Source: Bemisia tabaci | Lineage: Eukaryota; Arthropoda; Insecta; Hemiptera; Aleyrodidae | Length of the DNA stretch: 64,000 bases | Direction: 5' to 3' | Assembly: GCF_918797505.1 (NCBI RefSeq) | Contig: NC_092799.1 | Span: 12,796,295 to 12,860,294, forward strand | Shown here: one piece after another, positions 1-10,193 of the stretch | Layout: every line of letters starts with the position of its first letter | Numbering within the stretch: position 1 is the stretch's first letter | Position numbers and translations under genes: made by a program | The notes under the pieces: model-generated | What the model saw: the letters and a program-made list of their open reading frames with translations, nothing else | Told to the model about the DNA's origin: nothing | Database searches by the model: none

Positions 1-296
1 GGAGCTCTTGCTGTTCCGCGGCTGGGTTTTGCGGCTCAGGGGATGCGTACTGCAGGTGCGATGGCTGTGTGAGCTACGAGAAACCGGGGGCACTTGGTGA
101 GAAACTGTGGTACACGTGGGATGACGGAGTCCTCGCAGCTCGGTGTGGTCCTTCGGTCCCGAGGATCAACGGTCGGGTCCCGATTTGTAATCCCAATGAC
201 CCCGGTTATCATTGTTGTTCTTCGGCTGGCTACTGCGGCGCTTCGCCTGAACACTGTGCTTGTGAAGGATGCGTTGACTACACGAAAAGACGTTAA
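1..296 (+). CDS. Terminal exon of a protein with two hevein-like chitin-binding domains (5' end outside window)
   Basis: The frame is open from base 3 to a TAA at 294-296. It encodes two cysteine-rich repeats of the hevein/CBM18 pattern. The first starts mid-domain with a CC pair, then GFCG, YCRC and GC-VSYEK. A linker containing WYTWDDG leads into a complete second repeat: RCGP, ICNPND, HCCSSAGYCG, HCACEGCVDY, ending in two Arg. The Cys spacing and the S-x-x-GYCG core are the chitin-binding signature of CBM18, which binds N-acetylglucosamine polymers. The same module occurs at the end of several uncharacterised arthropod proteins. Because the exon ends shortly after the second domain, chitin binding is the C-terminal function. 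The catalytic or other N-terminal part lies upstream of the window, so the full protein cannot be named. No splice acceptor is visible, so the exon begins before base 1. Confidence 0.8.
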   Translation, partial: SSCCSAAGFCGSGDAYCRCDGCVSYEKPGALGEKLWYTWDDGVLAARCGPSVPRINGRVPICNPNDPGYHCCSSAGYCGASPEHCACEGCVDYTKRR

Positions 297-1791
297 AGTA
301 GAATGTGTGATTAATCTTTTATCTGTGATAATAATTCTTACAGTTTCATGGAGAGATGGTGATTTTGCCATCAAGTTTTAAATTGAATCAGTGAGTTCCA
401 AGACACACCAACTCAGTAACTCGAAATTGCTCAATTTTCTCAAGAGGCGGTCAATTTTTATAAAATTCATTGAAGTTAGCGCATCTGTTCCAACTTGGAC
501 CTTTGATATGCCCTTAAGTGCTTGTACTTCGGCACCAAAAATCTCTTTCTAAGACTAATTTCTTCATTTACTGTTCGGTTTCGTGTGTGTCTTGATTCTT
601 TTCATTTTTCCGAGTTGGTGTGTTTTCGTTCTCACTGATTCAATTCAGTATACCATGAAAATGGAGCTGTAGGCGAGGCATGAATTCAGGCAATGAAACC
701 TGGTGATAATCTCACTTTTTGATATCACCAAATGGGGGTCTAGGTATTTTGATTTTTAAAAATGTTTATAATTTTTGTTTCCTGATCGAGAGGAGGGTTA
801 AAACCACCCCAAAACGGCCCAGGCTTCGTGTTTTGTTGTTTTCTAGCCTGCGTGATCAGTCATTGTCTTGTGTTTTTTAGTTGAATTATTCTGGCTATTT
901 TTGTGTTTTTCAGTTCAAAACTGAGTTATGTGTTCTCTCTACAAAATTTCACGAGGATAAAATACTCACATTCGGATGCCCGGTGTGTGCATCGTTTCCG
1001 ACGTGAGATTGTGTAGAAAAAACCTCTGATTTTTCTTTCTCGCTGGTTCGGACCTAGTTGAGAGGCCCATTATAACAACATAGGAAAAGCCTCATTCGAG
1101 GACAATTTTCTCCTAGAGAAATATTGACGGGAGGAAAAAACCACGGATCTAGATTACGGTGTCAAAAACAAAAAAAATAAAAAAATTTAAAAAAAAAATA
1201 AATTTGTTTTTTATGTCCATCCCGTCAGTGTTATTCTGTTTGTGCGTACTTTAAACTCAAGGCAGCCAAAATGATGGAAAATGGATGCGTCTTCCTCATT
1301 TTCTCATTTTTTGATCCCCGCTGTGCAAAATATCATTTTGGAAGCACTAGCTTAATTTGAACTGGTTTAATTTATCTCAGTTTTACAGGAAATGAAGCAT
1401 TTGCTTAAAGGCTGCGTATTTAAGGTGCTCGCTTGGTCAGTTTTGAATAGCTTCCAATACTTTTCCGTACTTTCTGTTGCGTTACTCCTTTTATTTTTAC
1501 AAATCAATTTGTATATATTGAATTCAAGAGGCTACAAAACTTTTCTTTCTTTTTTTTTGAAAAAATCCCAACTCCCTGACGACTTGTGGGAGGACCAAGT
1601 TTTGTGGCGGTTACGCGTTGCAGAGCGCTGGAGATTGCTACGAGAGCGACTCTTATGTATGTACAAAAAATGCAACAAAACAACATCAGTTTTTGATGCA
1701 TTACATACAATATCTGAAAAATTCAAGTTATTTCGTGCTCAAATAAGCTAAATACAGACAATTCACACGAGTATTAAGTAACACCATCCAA
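297..1791. other. 3' flank of the chitin-binding gene; no recognised gene
   Basis: AT-rich sequence that should contain the 3' UTR of the upstream gene. An A-rich stretch near 1150-1205 has several AATAAA-like hexamers and could hold the polyadenylation region. A 119-codon + strand ORF lies at 1392-1751, with a hydrophobic N-terminal third and a charged C-terminal half. I recognise no domain in it, and no splice or promoter signal supports it, so it is not called as a gene. Confidence 0.4.
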
Positions 1792-1799
1792 GCATTTCC

Positions 1800-2709
1800 C
1801 AGGGCCGGATTAAGGGGGTGGCCACATGGACCGCGGCCCATGGCGGCAAATCTATAGGGGGCGGCAAATTTTGCAATTTTTTTAAATGTAGGTATAAAAA
1901 AAATCGTATTTAGAAAAAAAAATTACAAACGAGAGAAGGCGTCATTATCTCTCATTTCCTGAGAGTATAATAATTTCTAATTTTGTCGTCTTTCAGAGAT
2001 ACAAGAGACAGCACCTTTATTTATTCAAGTTAAGAGAGAAACCAAGTAGTTAAAACACGCAATTTGGCCCGGACGGCGCGACTTAGAGAGAAATGATGAT
2101 AAGGACTTGAGATGAACCGGAGAAGCCCTCGGCGCGGCGATCGGCATGTAACACATATTAGCGCCACAAGACTGCCGATACTTCACGCATTGCATCAACA
2201 GAGTGCGTCATTGCGGTCAGCGTAAACGGAAGCGCCTACAAGACTGCGTGAATACTTCAAGCATTGCGTCAATCACAGTGCGTTCAGCAGCGGTCGGCGT
2301 GAAACTCGCAGCGCCTACAAGACTGTCGGAATACTTCACGCACTGCGCCAAACACGGTGCGGTCAGCGCGGCGCGGCGCGGCGGCGGAAGTTAAAATCAT
2401 TAAACCAAATATTGTGTTTGTACTTTCTTAATTTTTTAGTTCATTTCTTACAAATGAAAGTCCTTGTCCCCACAGAGATAGGTTTACGGAACTGAACTTT
2501 CGCGCGAAGTCCCGTGAACTTTTGCTGGTAGTGTTGTCAGGGTTTTCGCAAAAAATGTGTCCAACACGAGTAAACGCGTCTTATGCACCCCTCCCCCGCT
2601 GGCACGTTCATTTGATGGTTTTTATTGATGTTTCAAAACGAATGAGAGGGGGGGGGGGGCGGCAAAATACAGGCGGCCCATGAGCTGCAAGTAGGTAAAT
2701 CCGGCCCTG
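1800..2709 (+). mobile_element. hAT-type non-autonomous element, copy 1
   Basis: Starts CAGGGCCGGATTAAGG and ends with the inverse, CCGGCCCTG. The flanking octamers are gcatttcc on the left and gactttcc on the right, a slightly diverged 8-bp target duplication. It shares its interior with 52216-53027 (opposite orientation) and 60801-61325. No transposase is encoded. The middle carries three GC-rich segments of the type CGCCTACAAGACTG followed by AATACTTCACGCATTGCG. A 12-base G run sits near the right end. Confidence 0.8.
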
Positions 2710-2727
2710 GACTTTCCATTCCTAATT

Positions 2728-2984
2728 GGACTGCATTTTGCAAAAAGGAACCACTAGCATTGCAATGATGCTAAGATTGCGCAACTTCATCCTTTGCAAT
2801 AAAATTGCGGAAATTGTGAAAAACTATGAAATTTAGATGGTAATTTTTGTCTTAAATTTACATTTTTTAGCGAGTAAAATAGAAACTATTAAAGGATAAT
2901 CGGGTTTTTCCTCCAAGACAAAAGAAGTTGCACAATCTTAGCAACATTGCAATGCTAGTGGTTCCTTTATGCAAAAAGCAATCC
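2728..2984. mobile_element. GGAC-tipped MITE, 257 bp, copy 1
   Basis: Long terminal inverted repeats beginning GGACTGCATTTTGCAAAAAG and closing in the complement. The flanking tetranucleotide AATT is repeated at both ends (2724-2727 and 2985-2988). The interior is about 90% like the copy at 3494-3750. Confidence 0.75.
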
Positions 2985-3493
2985 AATTGAAGCACTGGGC
3001 GCAGAAAGAACGTTTCTTAGTTGCGGTGTCCCAGAATTTACGGCATACGTTTGATCCATTGTGATCGACACAAATATCTTTATATGCAATCAGTCAAAAC
3101 TTTTCTGAATATTCTTCATCACTTTGCAACGCTCTTAACTAGAATTCCAGAAGATTTACGCACTAGTTTCCTACTTGAAAAACAAATTAGCATTGGAGAT
3201 TCTGAAACACCGCAACTGAGAAGCGCCCTTTCACTCCCAACGTTTCAATTTAAGCTGTGAACATGCACTCTCTGGCCACCTTAACCTACGGTTCTGCATA
3301 GTAGATGCTTTAAACTTTCGAAAATTCTCAGGCCCAAGCCCACCGGACCTTTGAGCTGGCAGGTGCGCAGAAAAAAAGGTAACAAACATTGGTGAGTTAA
3401 TATGAAAAGTAAAACACGAAATAACACAAGCACTTGAGTCATTTTTGTGTTTTAGTTTTCCCGTGTCGAATCAACCAAATAATTGTACAAACT

Positions 3494-3750
3494 GGATTGC
3501 ATTTTGCAAAAAGGAGCCACTAGCATTGCAATGATGCTAAGATTGTGCAACTTCATCTATTGCGATAAAATTGCGGAAATCGTGAAAAACTATGAAATTT
3601 AGATGGTAATTTTTGTCTTGAATTTACAGTTTTTAGCGAGTAAAATAGAAACTATTAATGGATAATCGGGTTTTTCCTCCAAGACAAAAGAAGTTGCACA
3701 ATCTTAGCAGCATTGCAATGCTAGTGGTTCCTTTTTGCAAAATGCAATCC
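3494..3750. mobile_element. GGAC-tipped MITE, 257 bp, copy 2
   Basis: Same element as 2728-2984, in the same orientation. It is flanked by AACT at 3490-3493 and 3751-3754, a 4-bp target duplication that differs from copy 1, so the two inserted independently. Confidence 0.75.
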
Positions 3751-4094
3751 AACTGATTGCGGTGGACGCACGGGTCGTAAGACAGTATGTTGGAGTTTTC
3801 TGCTAACGTGCGTTTTTCAGCATAAAACTGAACATCTCAATACAGGGGGAAAAGCCCATATGAGTACAATTTTCCCTCGAAGAGATAATTATGCTGTTTG
3901 GTGCTTCACTGGTTACGTCCATTCAGGAAGGCAATTGCAATACAAAATTCTTATATGTATTATACTCCACACCCACCAGACCCCCCCCCCCCCCCCCGTT
4001 TGGAGTGTCTTGATCTGTCTATGCGTTCATTTACCTATCCAATGGTTTCTCTCGTTTAAAACTCCACATTTTCAGCGTTATGGCAACCGCGCAT
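3751..4094. other. Spacer with C homopolymer
   Basis: No gene seen. A run of about 17 C lies near 3980-3997. The short ORF around it contains a proline run that is only the translation of this homopolymer. Confidence 0.5.
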
Positions 4095-4488
4095 AGTTTG
4101 ACCTAGGCCTAGTGGGAGAGGGAAAGCGGCGCGGCATCGGTCGGCATCTTGGATGCACCGAGACATGCTTGAACCCGGTTTCGGTACTCGATATAGAAGT
4201 TCGAGGGGCCCGGGGGGCGGGGGGCTCTTGAACGCGCAACAAGCAACAAACGCGAGCTCTCGAGTTCAGTGTAATGAAAGTTTCCGGTCGACGCTGACCG
4301 CAGGTTACTGGTCTCCCGACTCGTACGCGTGTAAGTTTTTTTTTGTCCCGGGCCACTTTCGTCGCGAAATTGACATCGACTTTGTGGAGCAGTGCGAGTT
4401 GTGGGCGAAAGCGTTTTCGGCGAAAGTGCGAGCTTCCGACGGTTCCCGGCTCCTCCCGCTTTTTTTCTGCTCGTGCGATTTGAGCCAG
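4095..4488 (+). promoter_or_regulatory. GC- and CpG-rich block: probable promoter and non-coding first exon of ligase gene 1
   Basis: This block stands out from the AT-rich surroundings by GC content and CpG density. An initiator-like TCAGT lies near 4266. Two good + strand splice donors follow: GCGT|GTAAGT (exon end 4330) and GAGCCAG|GTAAGG (exon end 4488). The second resembles the donor of the other GC-rich block at 47395-47681, whose exon ends GAGCCAGAG|GTAAGT. Both ligase genes open with a coding exon that has a 3' splice site just upstream of its ATG, so each needs an upstream non-coding exon. I infer that this block serves gene 1 through an intron of about 8.7-8.8 kb. No transcript evidence is available here. 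Confidence 0.45.
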
Positions 4489-4515
4489 GTAAGGTGTCAA
4501 CGATGGATGTATGTA

Positions 4516-5101
4516 CACTGAAAAAAAGATTCCCAAGTAGCATTGTCAGCTACTTTCTAGGTGGCGCTCATCAAGAAAAAGTCTACTTTCTAGATAGAAC
4601 AATTTTCTTGAAAGAAAATAGGTATAAAGTACCTAGGTCTAGAAAATAGACACCAGAAAATAGAAAGAAAAAATATTTTTCCTTGCATTTTCTTAAAAGA
4701 AAACATTAAGAAATTGGCTGGAAAATAATTCTACTTTCAATGAGTTTTCTATCTTTTTTCCAAATGGGAAGTTGACAGAAAGTAGACCTATGAAATAGAT
4801 CTATTTTCTTTGGTCAGACTTTTGACTCGCAATGTTTTTTCTTTCTATTTTCTGGATAACTCTCATTTTCTTTGTTTTTTCTAGAAAAAATTCTATTTTG
4901 CTACTTGGGTTGGTAGAATTCACTATTCCTTCCCGCTGTATTTCACATAGCGTGAATTCAGAGATATTCTGCCAGAAAAAAGGTAAACGTTACTATATAC
5001 TGGTACAGGTAACCATTCCCCTGGCAGAATCGACTTTAAATTCACGCTGTGTAAAATACAGCGTGAAGGAATGGTAAATTCTACTTATCTTTTTTTCAGT
5101 G
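4516..5101. mobile_element. CACTGAAAAAAA-tipped foldback element, 586 bp
   Basis: Begins CACTGAAAAAAAGAT and ends ATCTTTTTTTCAGTG. Inside, 4915-5095 holds a second inverted repeat around GTAGAATTCAC and a CACGCTGT/ACAGCGTG pair. There are no coding features. The tips match those at 37541, 47732, 53552 and 61390, although the interior differs. Confidence 0.6.
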
Positions 5102-5143
5102 TATTAAAGATTTGAAAGACAAAAAGCCTGGGTGCGGCAATTA

Positions 5144-5330
5144 TTGAAAAGAATGTGTCATTTATGATTTCAATTAAAATCAATCTTGAAGGATATTCTG
5201 TGAAAAATTCACAATTTGAACATTCTTTCCGATATAAGGCTCCGCATCATGTGATTTTGAAACTTTAAACACGTATTTCTTGAAATAGAACAAAACTGCA
5301 CTTGTGCGCCTCGTCCTCCAAGCCACTTTA
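5144..5330. mobile_element. Remnant of the GAGGGGCTTGG-type MITE
   Basis: Carries the right half of the family seen at 8936, 42946 and 55110, including the end AAACTGCACTTGTGCGCC and CGTCCTCCAAGCC. The left terminal repeat is missing. Confidence 0.45.
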
Positions 5331-5770
5331 TTTATGTTGCAGGCTAATTCTCATATTTTTTATAAATACCTGGTCAGATAGTCTTTTTTTAAGACCTATA
5401 TGTAGTTTTGAACATTTTCTTAAAACGATATCTGAAATTTTCATAATTTGACAGGAAAAATTGATTCAAATGTCAATTTCTCCAAGCTCGGGCTACTTCT
5501 TGGGCTTGAAATTGTTTTACTTCTGATCTACCGCCAAACTTGTAACTTATCTGTTATTCATGAAACATCAAGAACTTTTTTTTAAAATAAATGTTCATTC
5601 AGAGTTAAAAATTTCTGAAAAACATCATGGACATTTGATAGAGGTTGTTTCACTGAAGATCTTTAACAACATATTTGGATAATTGTCTATTTCAAAATCA
5701 GAAGAAATCTTAGCTTCGCAATTTAAGCTAGAATGGTTCACTAACTGTCCACTCATTCAGTATGAATGGG
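5331..5770. other. Spacer, nothing recognised
   Basis: AT-rich sequence without convincing ORFs, RNA genes or complete repeats. Confidence 0.4.
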
Positions 5771-6384
5771 CCTGTTGCATGCGAGAGATACAGCCGTGCG
5801 AATAGACTTTTTAGAGGTTAAATGACACGAAAATTACGATGGTCACATTAAAAAAGTCTGAAATACACTCCTTACTGCGCAATTTGTGTTGTTAGGAACG
5901 CGCTTTTTCAAATTTCCCCCGTCTGGGGGCAGTTTTCTAACGGAAACAATTAATGGCAACTCGCGGCTATTTCCGGTCAACTAAAACTGACAACATAACC
6001 TAAAAATCGGAGCTCGTGACATCGTGAAATGAAATGTAGAAGGATTGCGTTGAATATTTAAAAGTTGATCGATTTGGTTACCGCATAAAGCGTATATGGA
6101 CCACTATAGGAGATCACGTTGGGTTTGTAAACAAACTGAAGGAAAAAATAACAACAACAACGACTCGGCATCTTCCGGAAATCACCGAGCCCGCCGTTCG
6201 CTCGTTTCCGGTAATTAGAAAACTGCCCCCAGACGCGGGAAATTTGAAAAAGCGCGTTCCTAACAACGCAAATTGCACAGTAAGGAGTGTATTTCAGACT
6301 TTTTTAATGTGACCATCGTAATTTTCGTGTCATTTAACCTCTAAAAAGTCTATTCGCGCGGCTGTATCTCTTGCATGCAACAGG
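5771..6384. mobile_element. Foldback element with about 165-bp inverted arms
   Basis: Left arm 5771-5941 begins CCTGTTGCATGCGAGAGATA. Right arm 6220-6384 is its near-perfect complement, ending TCTCTTGCATGCAACAGG. The roughly 280-nt centre has no ORF. Arm identity is high, with scattered substitutions such as CGTGCG against CGCGCG. Confidence 0.75.
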
Positions 6385-7361
6385 CACATTGCCGGATTCG
6401 GCTGTTTAGCACGCGACATTTACATGATAAGAATGCTGCCGTCCAAAACAAAGTTCTGTATTTTCAATTTTTTCTGGCTGAAATCACCATTACAAGAGTC
6501 CTTGATGCTCCATAGTGCATTTTTGCATTTTAATTTTCAGATGGAAGGATAAGCAACTGAGTAAAAAGAGGAATTCTTGCTAGATTTCTTCCAGCATTCC
6601 AGTTTTTCAGAGGCAAAAAATTGTCAGCGACTTTTTCTGCGTGCGCGCCAGATAGATAAAAAAAAGTTTATGTGAAGAAAGACTTGTGGATAACAAAAGC
6701 CACAAATCTTACTCTATGATCTAGAATCATGAGAGTAACGCGTCAGTGGCGTGGCGTGCTTTGCGATATATCGATTGATCTCCCCTTTAAACCCATGGAA
6801 AAGGATCGATAAACAGGGTGTTCGCAACGAACACCTTAATAATCGATTCTTTACCATAGCTTCAAATGGAGAAATATCGAAATTCGATCATTCACGCCTC
6901 GCCACTGACGCGTAACGCATAACGCCTGAGGTGCGGAACGCTTCGGGGGCTGGACTGCGAGGCAATCAGGGGGCGTTTCCCCTTAGTCCTCGAATAAATG
7001 TATCGCTGAATTAAAGGTGTTTCCTGGCCTACCGAAAAAATTGAAGGCGATCGCAATAAGCCTAACTTCTATACCCCTTTGTGTCAATTCTGCGCTTTGC
7101 GAAATTTTCAGTCAAAAACGTCACTGAAAATTTTGTGAAATCTAGAATTTTGTTCTTGTTTTGGACGGTGGAATAGCTTGACCCTGAGAATGGGTAAATT
7201 TGGTCTAAATGCCTTTGGTCGGCCTCAAACTCAGTCAGTGAACCTTCAAAAACCTTTAAAAGTCCTGCAAAGTTCGGTTTCATTGTGACCGTGTTCTAAT
7301 TTCTAACCTAATAAAAAATGAATAATGCTAGTCTTTATTCTGAGTCCAATAGGTCAGTAGA
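6385..7361. other. Repeat-bearing spacer with a small palindromic element at 6738-6914
   Basis: At 6738-6914 an element has ends ACGCGTCAGTGGCG and CGCCACTGACGCGT and an inner ATCGAT-containing inverted repeat. The rest shows no recognisable gene. Confidence 0.45.
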
Positions 7362-8317
7362 CCCTGGTAAAAATTGGCAGTAGAATCTGTGTTCCAAAAT
7401 ACCATAGACCTACAGCCGGCTGTAAGATTTCCAATAGCTTCTATAGCCGGCAACACATTTTCTTACAGCCTTTTATAGCCGATGGTGAGTAAGCAACACC
7501 CTGGCGATAAAGTGTATGCTAAACGTTACTAATTACGGATGCTAGAACTTGGTGAGTTTTTGGACTATCGCTCTCTGTTTGGGCCGTAGTATCTTGATTT
7601 ATTTTGCGAGAAAAGCTCCGTACTTTTGAAGGATACCTGCCATTCCTAATATGTCGGAGCGCCTTCAATTTCGTATGATACTGTGCAACACCTCTGGTGT
7701 GAAATAGTTGCTTCAAGCGCCGTGGTACACTGCGGCGCGGCGCGGCGGGCGGGCAGCCAGCGCGAAACGCGCATTGGCGCCTTCAAACCTAACAGGGATA
7801 CTTCACGCATTGCGCAATGCGTGAAGTATCCCTGTTATGTTTGAAGGCGCCAGTGCGCCGCCGCTCCGCTTTGTGTTAGGCTCTAATATTCAATCTCGTG
7901 GAGTCAGCGTTTTTCAACTCATTACTTCGAAATGTTTGCACACTCTGTATGGATTATTCTCATTTTAATTAATGGAAAAAAATATGTAGTAAAGGAAAAT
8001 ATAATGAGCGTTTTGTAAATATTAAGGTGATTCCGTACAAACTTAAGGATTTACAAAGCACACGAATTTCTACACAATTTCTTATAGCATTTTATAGCCG
8101 ATGGCGAAAAAGCAACAGCCTGGCGATAAAGTGTAAAGCCCGGCGAGAGGAACTATAGCCCGGCTGTATAATTTTTTATCGCTTCGTGTAGCCCGGCCGT
8201 ATGATTTTTTCCACTTTCTACAGCCAACTACATGATTTTCTATCGCCTTCTTCAGTCGGCTATAAGAACTCCTATGGTATTTTGAAACGCAGCTCGTATC
8301 GCCAATTTTTACCAGGG
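7362..8317 (+). mobile_element. CCCTGGTAAAAATTGGC element, copy A (956 bp)
   Basis: Terminal inverted repeats CCCTGGTAAAAATTGGC and GCCAATTTTTACCAGGG. Sub-terminal regions contain many TATAGCC/GGCTATA units. A 76-bp palindrome (7776-7851) lies in a GC-rich core. The same element is at 38861-39816 (inverted) and 56073-57013, with a worn piece at 32549-32985. No transposase ORF and no clear target duplication. Confidence 0.8.
7776..7851. repeat. 76-bp near-perfect palindrome (core of copy A)
   Basis: Reads from GGCGCC to GGCGCC, with arms containing CTAACAGGGATACTTCACGC and its complement around a TTGCGCAA centre. Single-stranded, it would form a long stem. Confidence 0.85.
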
Positions 8318-8517
8318 GACGTGAGAAAGAAGAGGAACTTGAATGATATGGACATTTCTAATTAATTGTGTTAGTGCCCAAATAAATTAGGTTACTACCC
8401 CAAATGTTGCGACACTATCCCAACTGGAGTTGCGGCACTACCACAGGCAATTGAAATTGTCCACATCATCCAACAAATCTGGGTAATGCAATAATTTTAG
8501 AAGACAAGGTATGAATT

Positions 8518-8654
8518 GGGCTATATTTTGCAATATGGAACCACTATTTATGGCTCATACATAAATGTGTTTATCTGCAAAGGGAAACAAGTGGCACATG
8601 TTTTATTTCTAAAATGTGCCAGAAAGTATAGCAAATACTTGCAAAATGTAGTCC
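8518..8654. mobile_element. Diverged short GGAC-type MITE
   Basis: Ends GGGCTATATTTTGCA and TGCAAAATGTAGTCC, of the 145-bp family at 10059, 30650, 33956 and 55364. Flanked by AATT on the left and AAAT on the right. Confidence 0.45.
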
Positions 8655-8935
8655 AAATTTAAAAACAACACGTCATATGCTTCCTATTTCAATTTTTTCG
8701 TAGAAAGTCAGTCTTATAACAGGATAAGTACATGAATCATCAATATTTTTCGCATGACCAACTAAAAATTCACAAATTTTGCCACTAGTTAAACGCAAAA
8801 TCGCCACATTTTGGACGGACACGTCGCAGTCATATATCCATGTAAAAATAGAGTTTGTAATGGCATTTTTGAAATGAACTTACGTTTTGTTCGTCTTGGG
8901 AACGACAAAACTTTTTTAAGCATTGAATGTTACTT

Positions 8936-9170
8936 GAGGGGTTTGGAGGACAAGGCGCATAAGTGCAGTTTTTGAAAAAATGGTGGTATCAATAATTCAA
9001 GTAAAACTAGTCTTAATGCATATTTTGTGAAAAATTCGCCCCTAAATTCTACCCTTTAAGCACTTGTCAGTTCGAACTTATTTTCCGCCATTAGGCTCCA
9101 TATAATTTCTAAACTTCAAACACGAATTTCTCGAAATAGCAAAAACTGCACCTTGTCCTCTAAGCCCCTC
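8936..9170. mobile_element. GAGGGGCTTGG-type MITE, 235 bp
   Basis: Terminal repeats GAGGGGTTTGGAGGACAAGG and its complement ending CCTTGTCCTCTAAGCCCCTC, with an inner AAGTGCAG/CTGCA pair. The interior contains an ACACGAATTTCTCGAAATAG segment shared with the other copies. Confidence 0.7.
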
Positions 9171-10058
9171 ATTCCATTTTTTTTTTTTTTTCCTCCGAGG
9201 AAGAAAAGGAAGGTGATATCACAAGTAGAGGAATTGTGCTGATTTTTCTATGCGTGTGTGTAAAGCGCACTGGTAGAAAAATTTAAAACTCAGACGGTAA
9301 ATTACGCATTAAACACTCTTGCCCCTCTTGCCATCACATATTTCGTCGTCCCGATTTTCTTCGTTTATGTCTCACTCTTCCTCACAAAACGCATGAATCA
9401 AACCAATCCTAAACGTGATAAATGATAAGTGGGAGGAATCTCGGTACAGTTCACGCCGAGTTCAAATAATTTATCTCCAATTCAAGTTCGATAAAGTATT
9501 TCAAGAGGAATAAAAATACGTACAATCTCCTCATGCGGCAAACTTGAGACCTCATCGAAGCTGCTCTGCTTGAGGACTACTTCAATTACGATGCAGAGAG
9601 GTGCCGTTGAAAACCTCTCAGCTCGAAGACGTCTAAAAGAGGATTTTAAAATATCTTAATTAACCATAAACTATTTCGGTGTACTATTGGATCTGTTTAT
9701 CTGACCGTACCATTATACCAAGTTTCAAATAATTGGGCGTACATCTGGATTCTATAGGTGAAGAATATTACAAAGATCCAATTACCTTCTGTATTTAAGA
9801 TTCATTCAAACATCTAGACGCACCGAAAAAGGAAATTCCATGCGGGAAAAATTAGGGGAGACATTGAGTGATATTGTCTAAATCGTATGTGCCGATTGCG
9901 TGATTCAATGTACTTGATTGTTAAAGATCTCATGGTATTATCTTTAAGTAACTTCCGCATTTTACCGTTAAACCCCTTCATGAAATAACGTATAGGCACC
10001 TATGGGAAGGACAGTTCAGAGATACCTGCATCGAGTAAATTAGAATCCATAATGAAAT
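9171..10058. other. Spacer, nothing recognised
   Basis: Unique-looking AT-rich sequence with a T-rich run near 9175-9192. No supported gene or RNA. Confidence 0.4.
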
Positions 10059-10193
10059 GGACCACATTTTGCAATTAGGAGCTACATTTCTGGCTGCGTT
10101 TAGAATAACGTACGTACTATTAGTTTCACTATGCATGTAAGTGTTTTTATCGATGAGCCAGAAATTGTAGTTCCGAATTGTCAAATGTAATCC
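10059..10193. mobile_element. Short GGAC-type MITE (135 bp)
   Basis: Starts GGACCACATTTTGCAATTAG and ends TGTCAAATGTAATCC. Flanked on both sides by AAAT (10055-10058 and 10194-10197). Confidence 0.65.

Noticed and set aside
1392..1751. 119-codon ORF with a hydrophobic start
   Set aside because: No recognisable domain, no splice or promoter support, and T-rich composition. Kept only as a note in the spacer entry.
4078..4543. Overlapping ORFs of 122-152 codons on both strands
   Set aside because: They arise from the GC-rich, stop-poor island, overlap in several frames and resemble nothing. The block fits a promoter and non-coding exon better.
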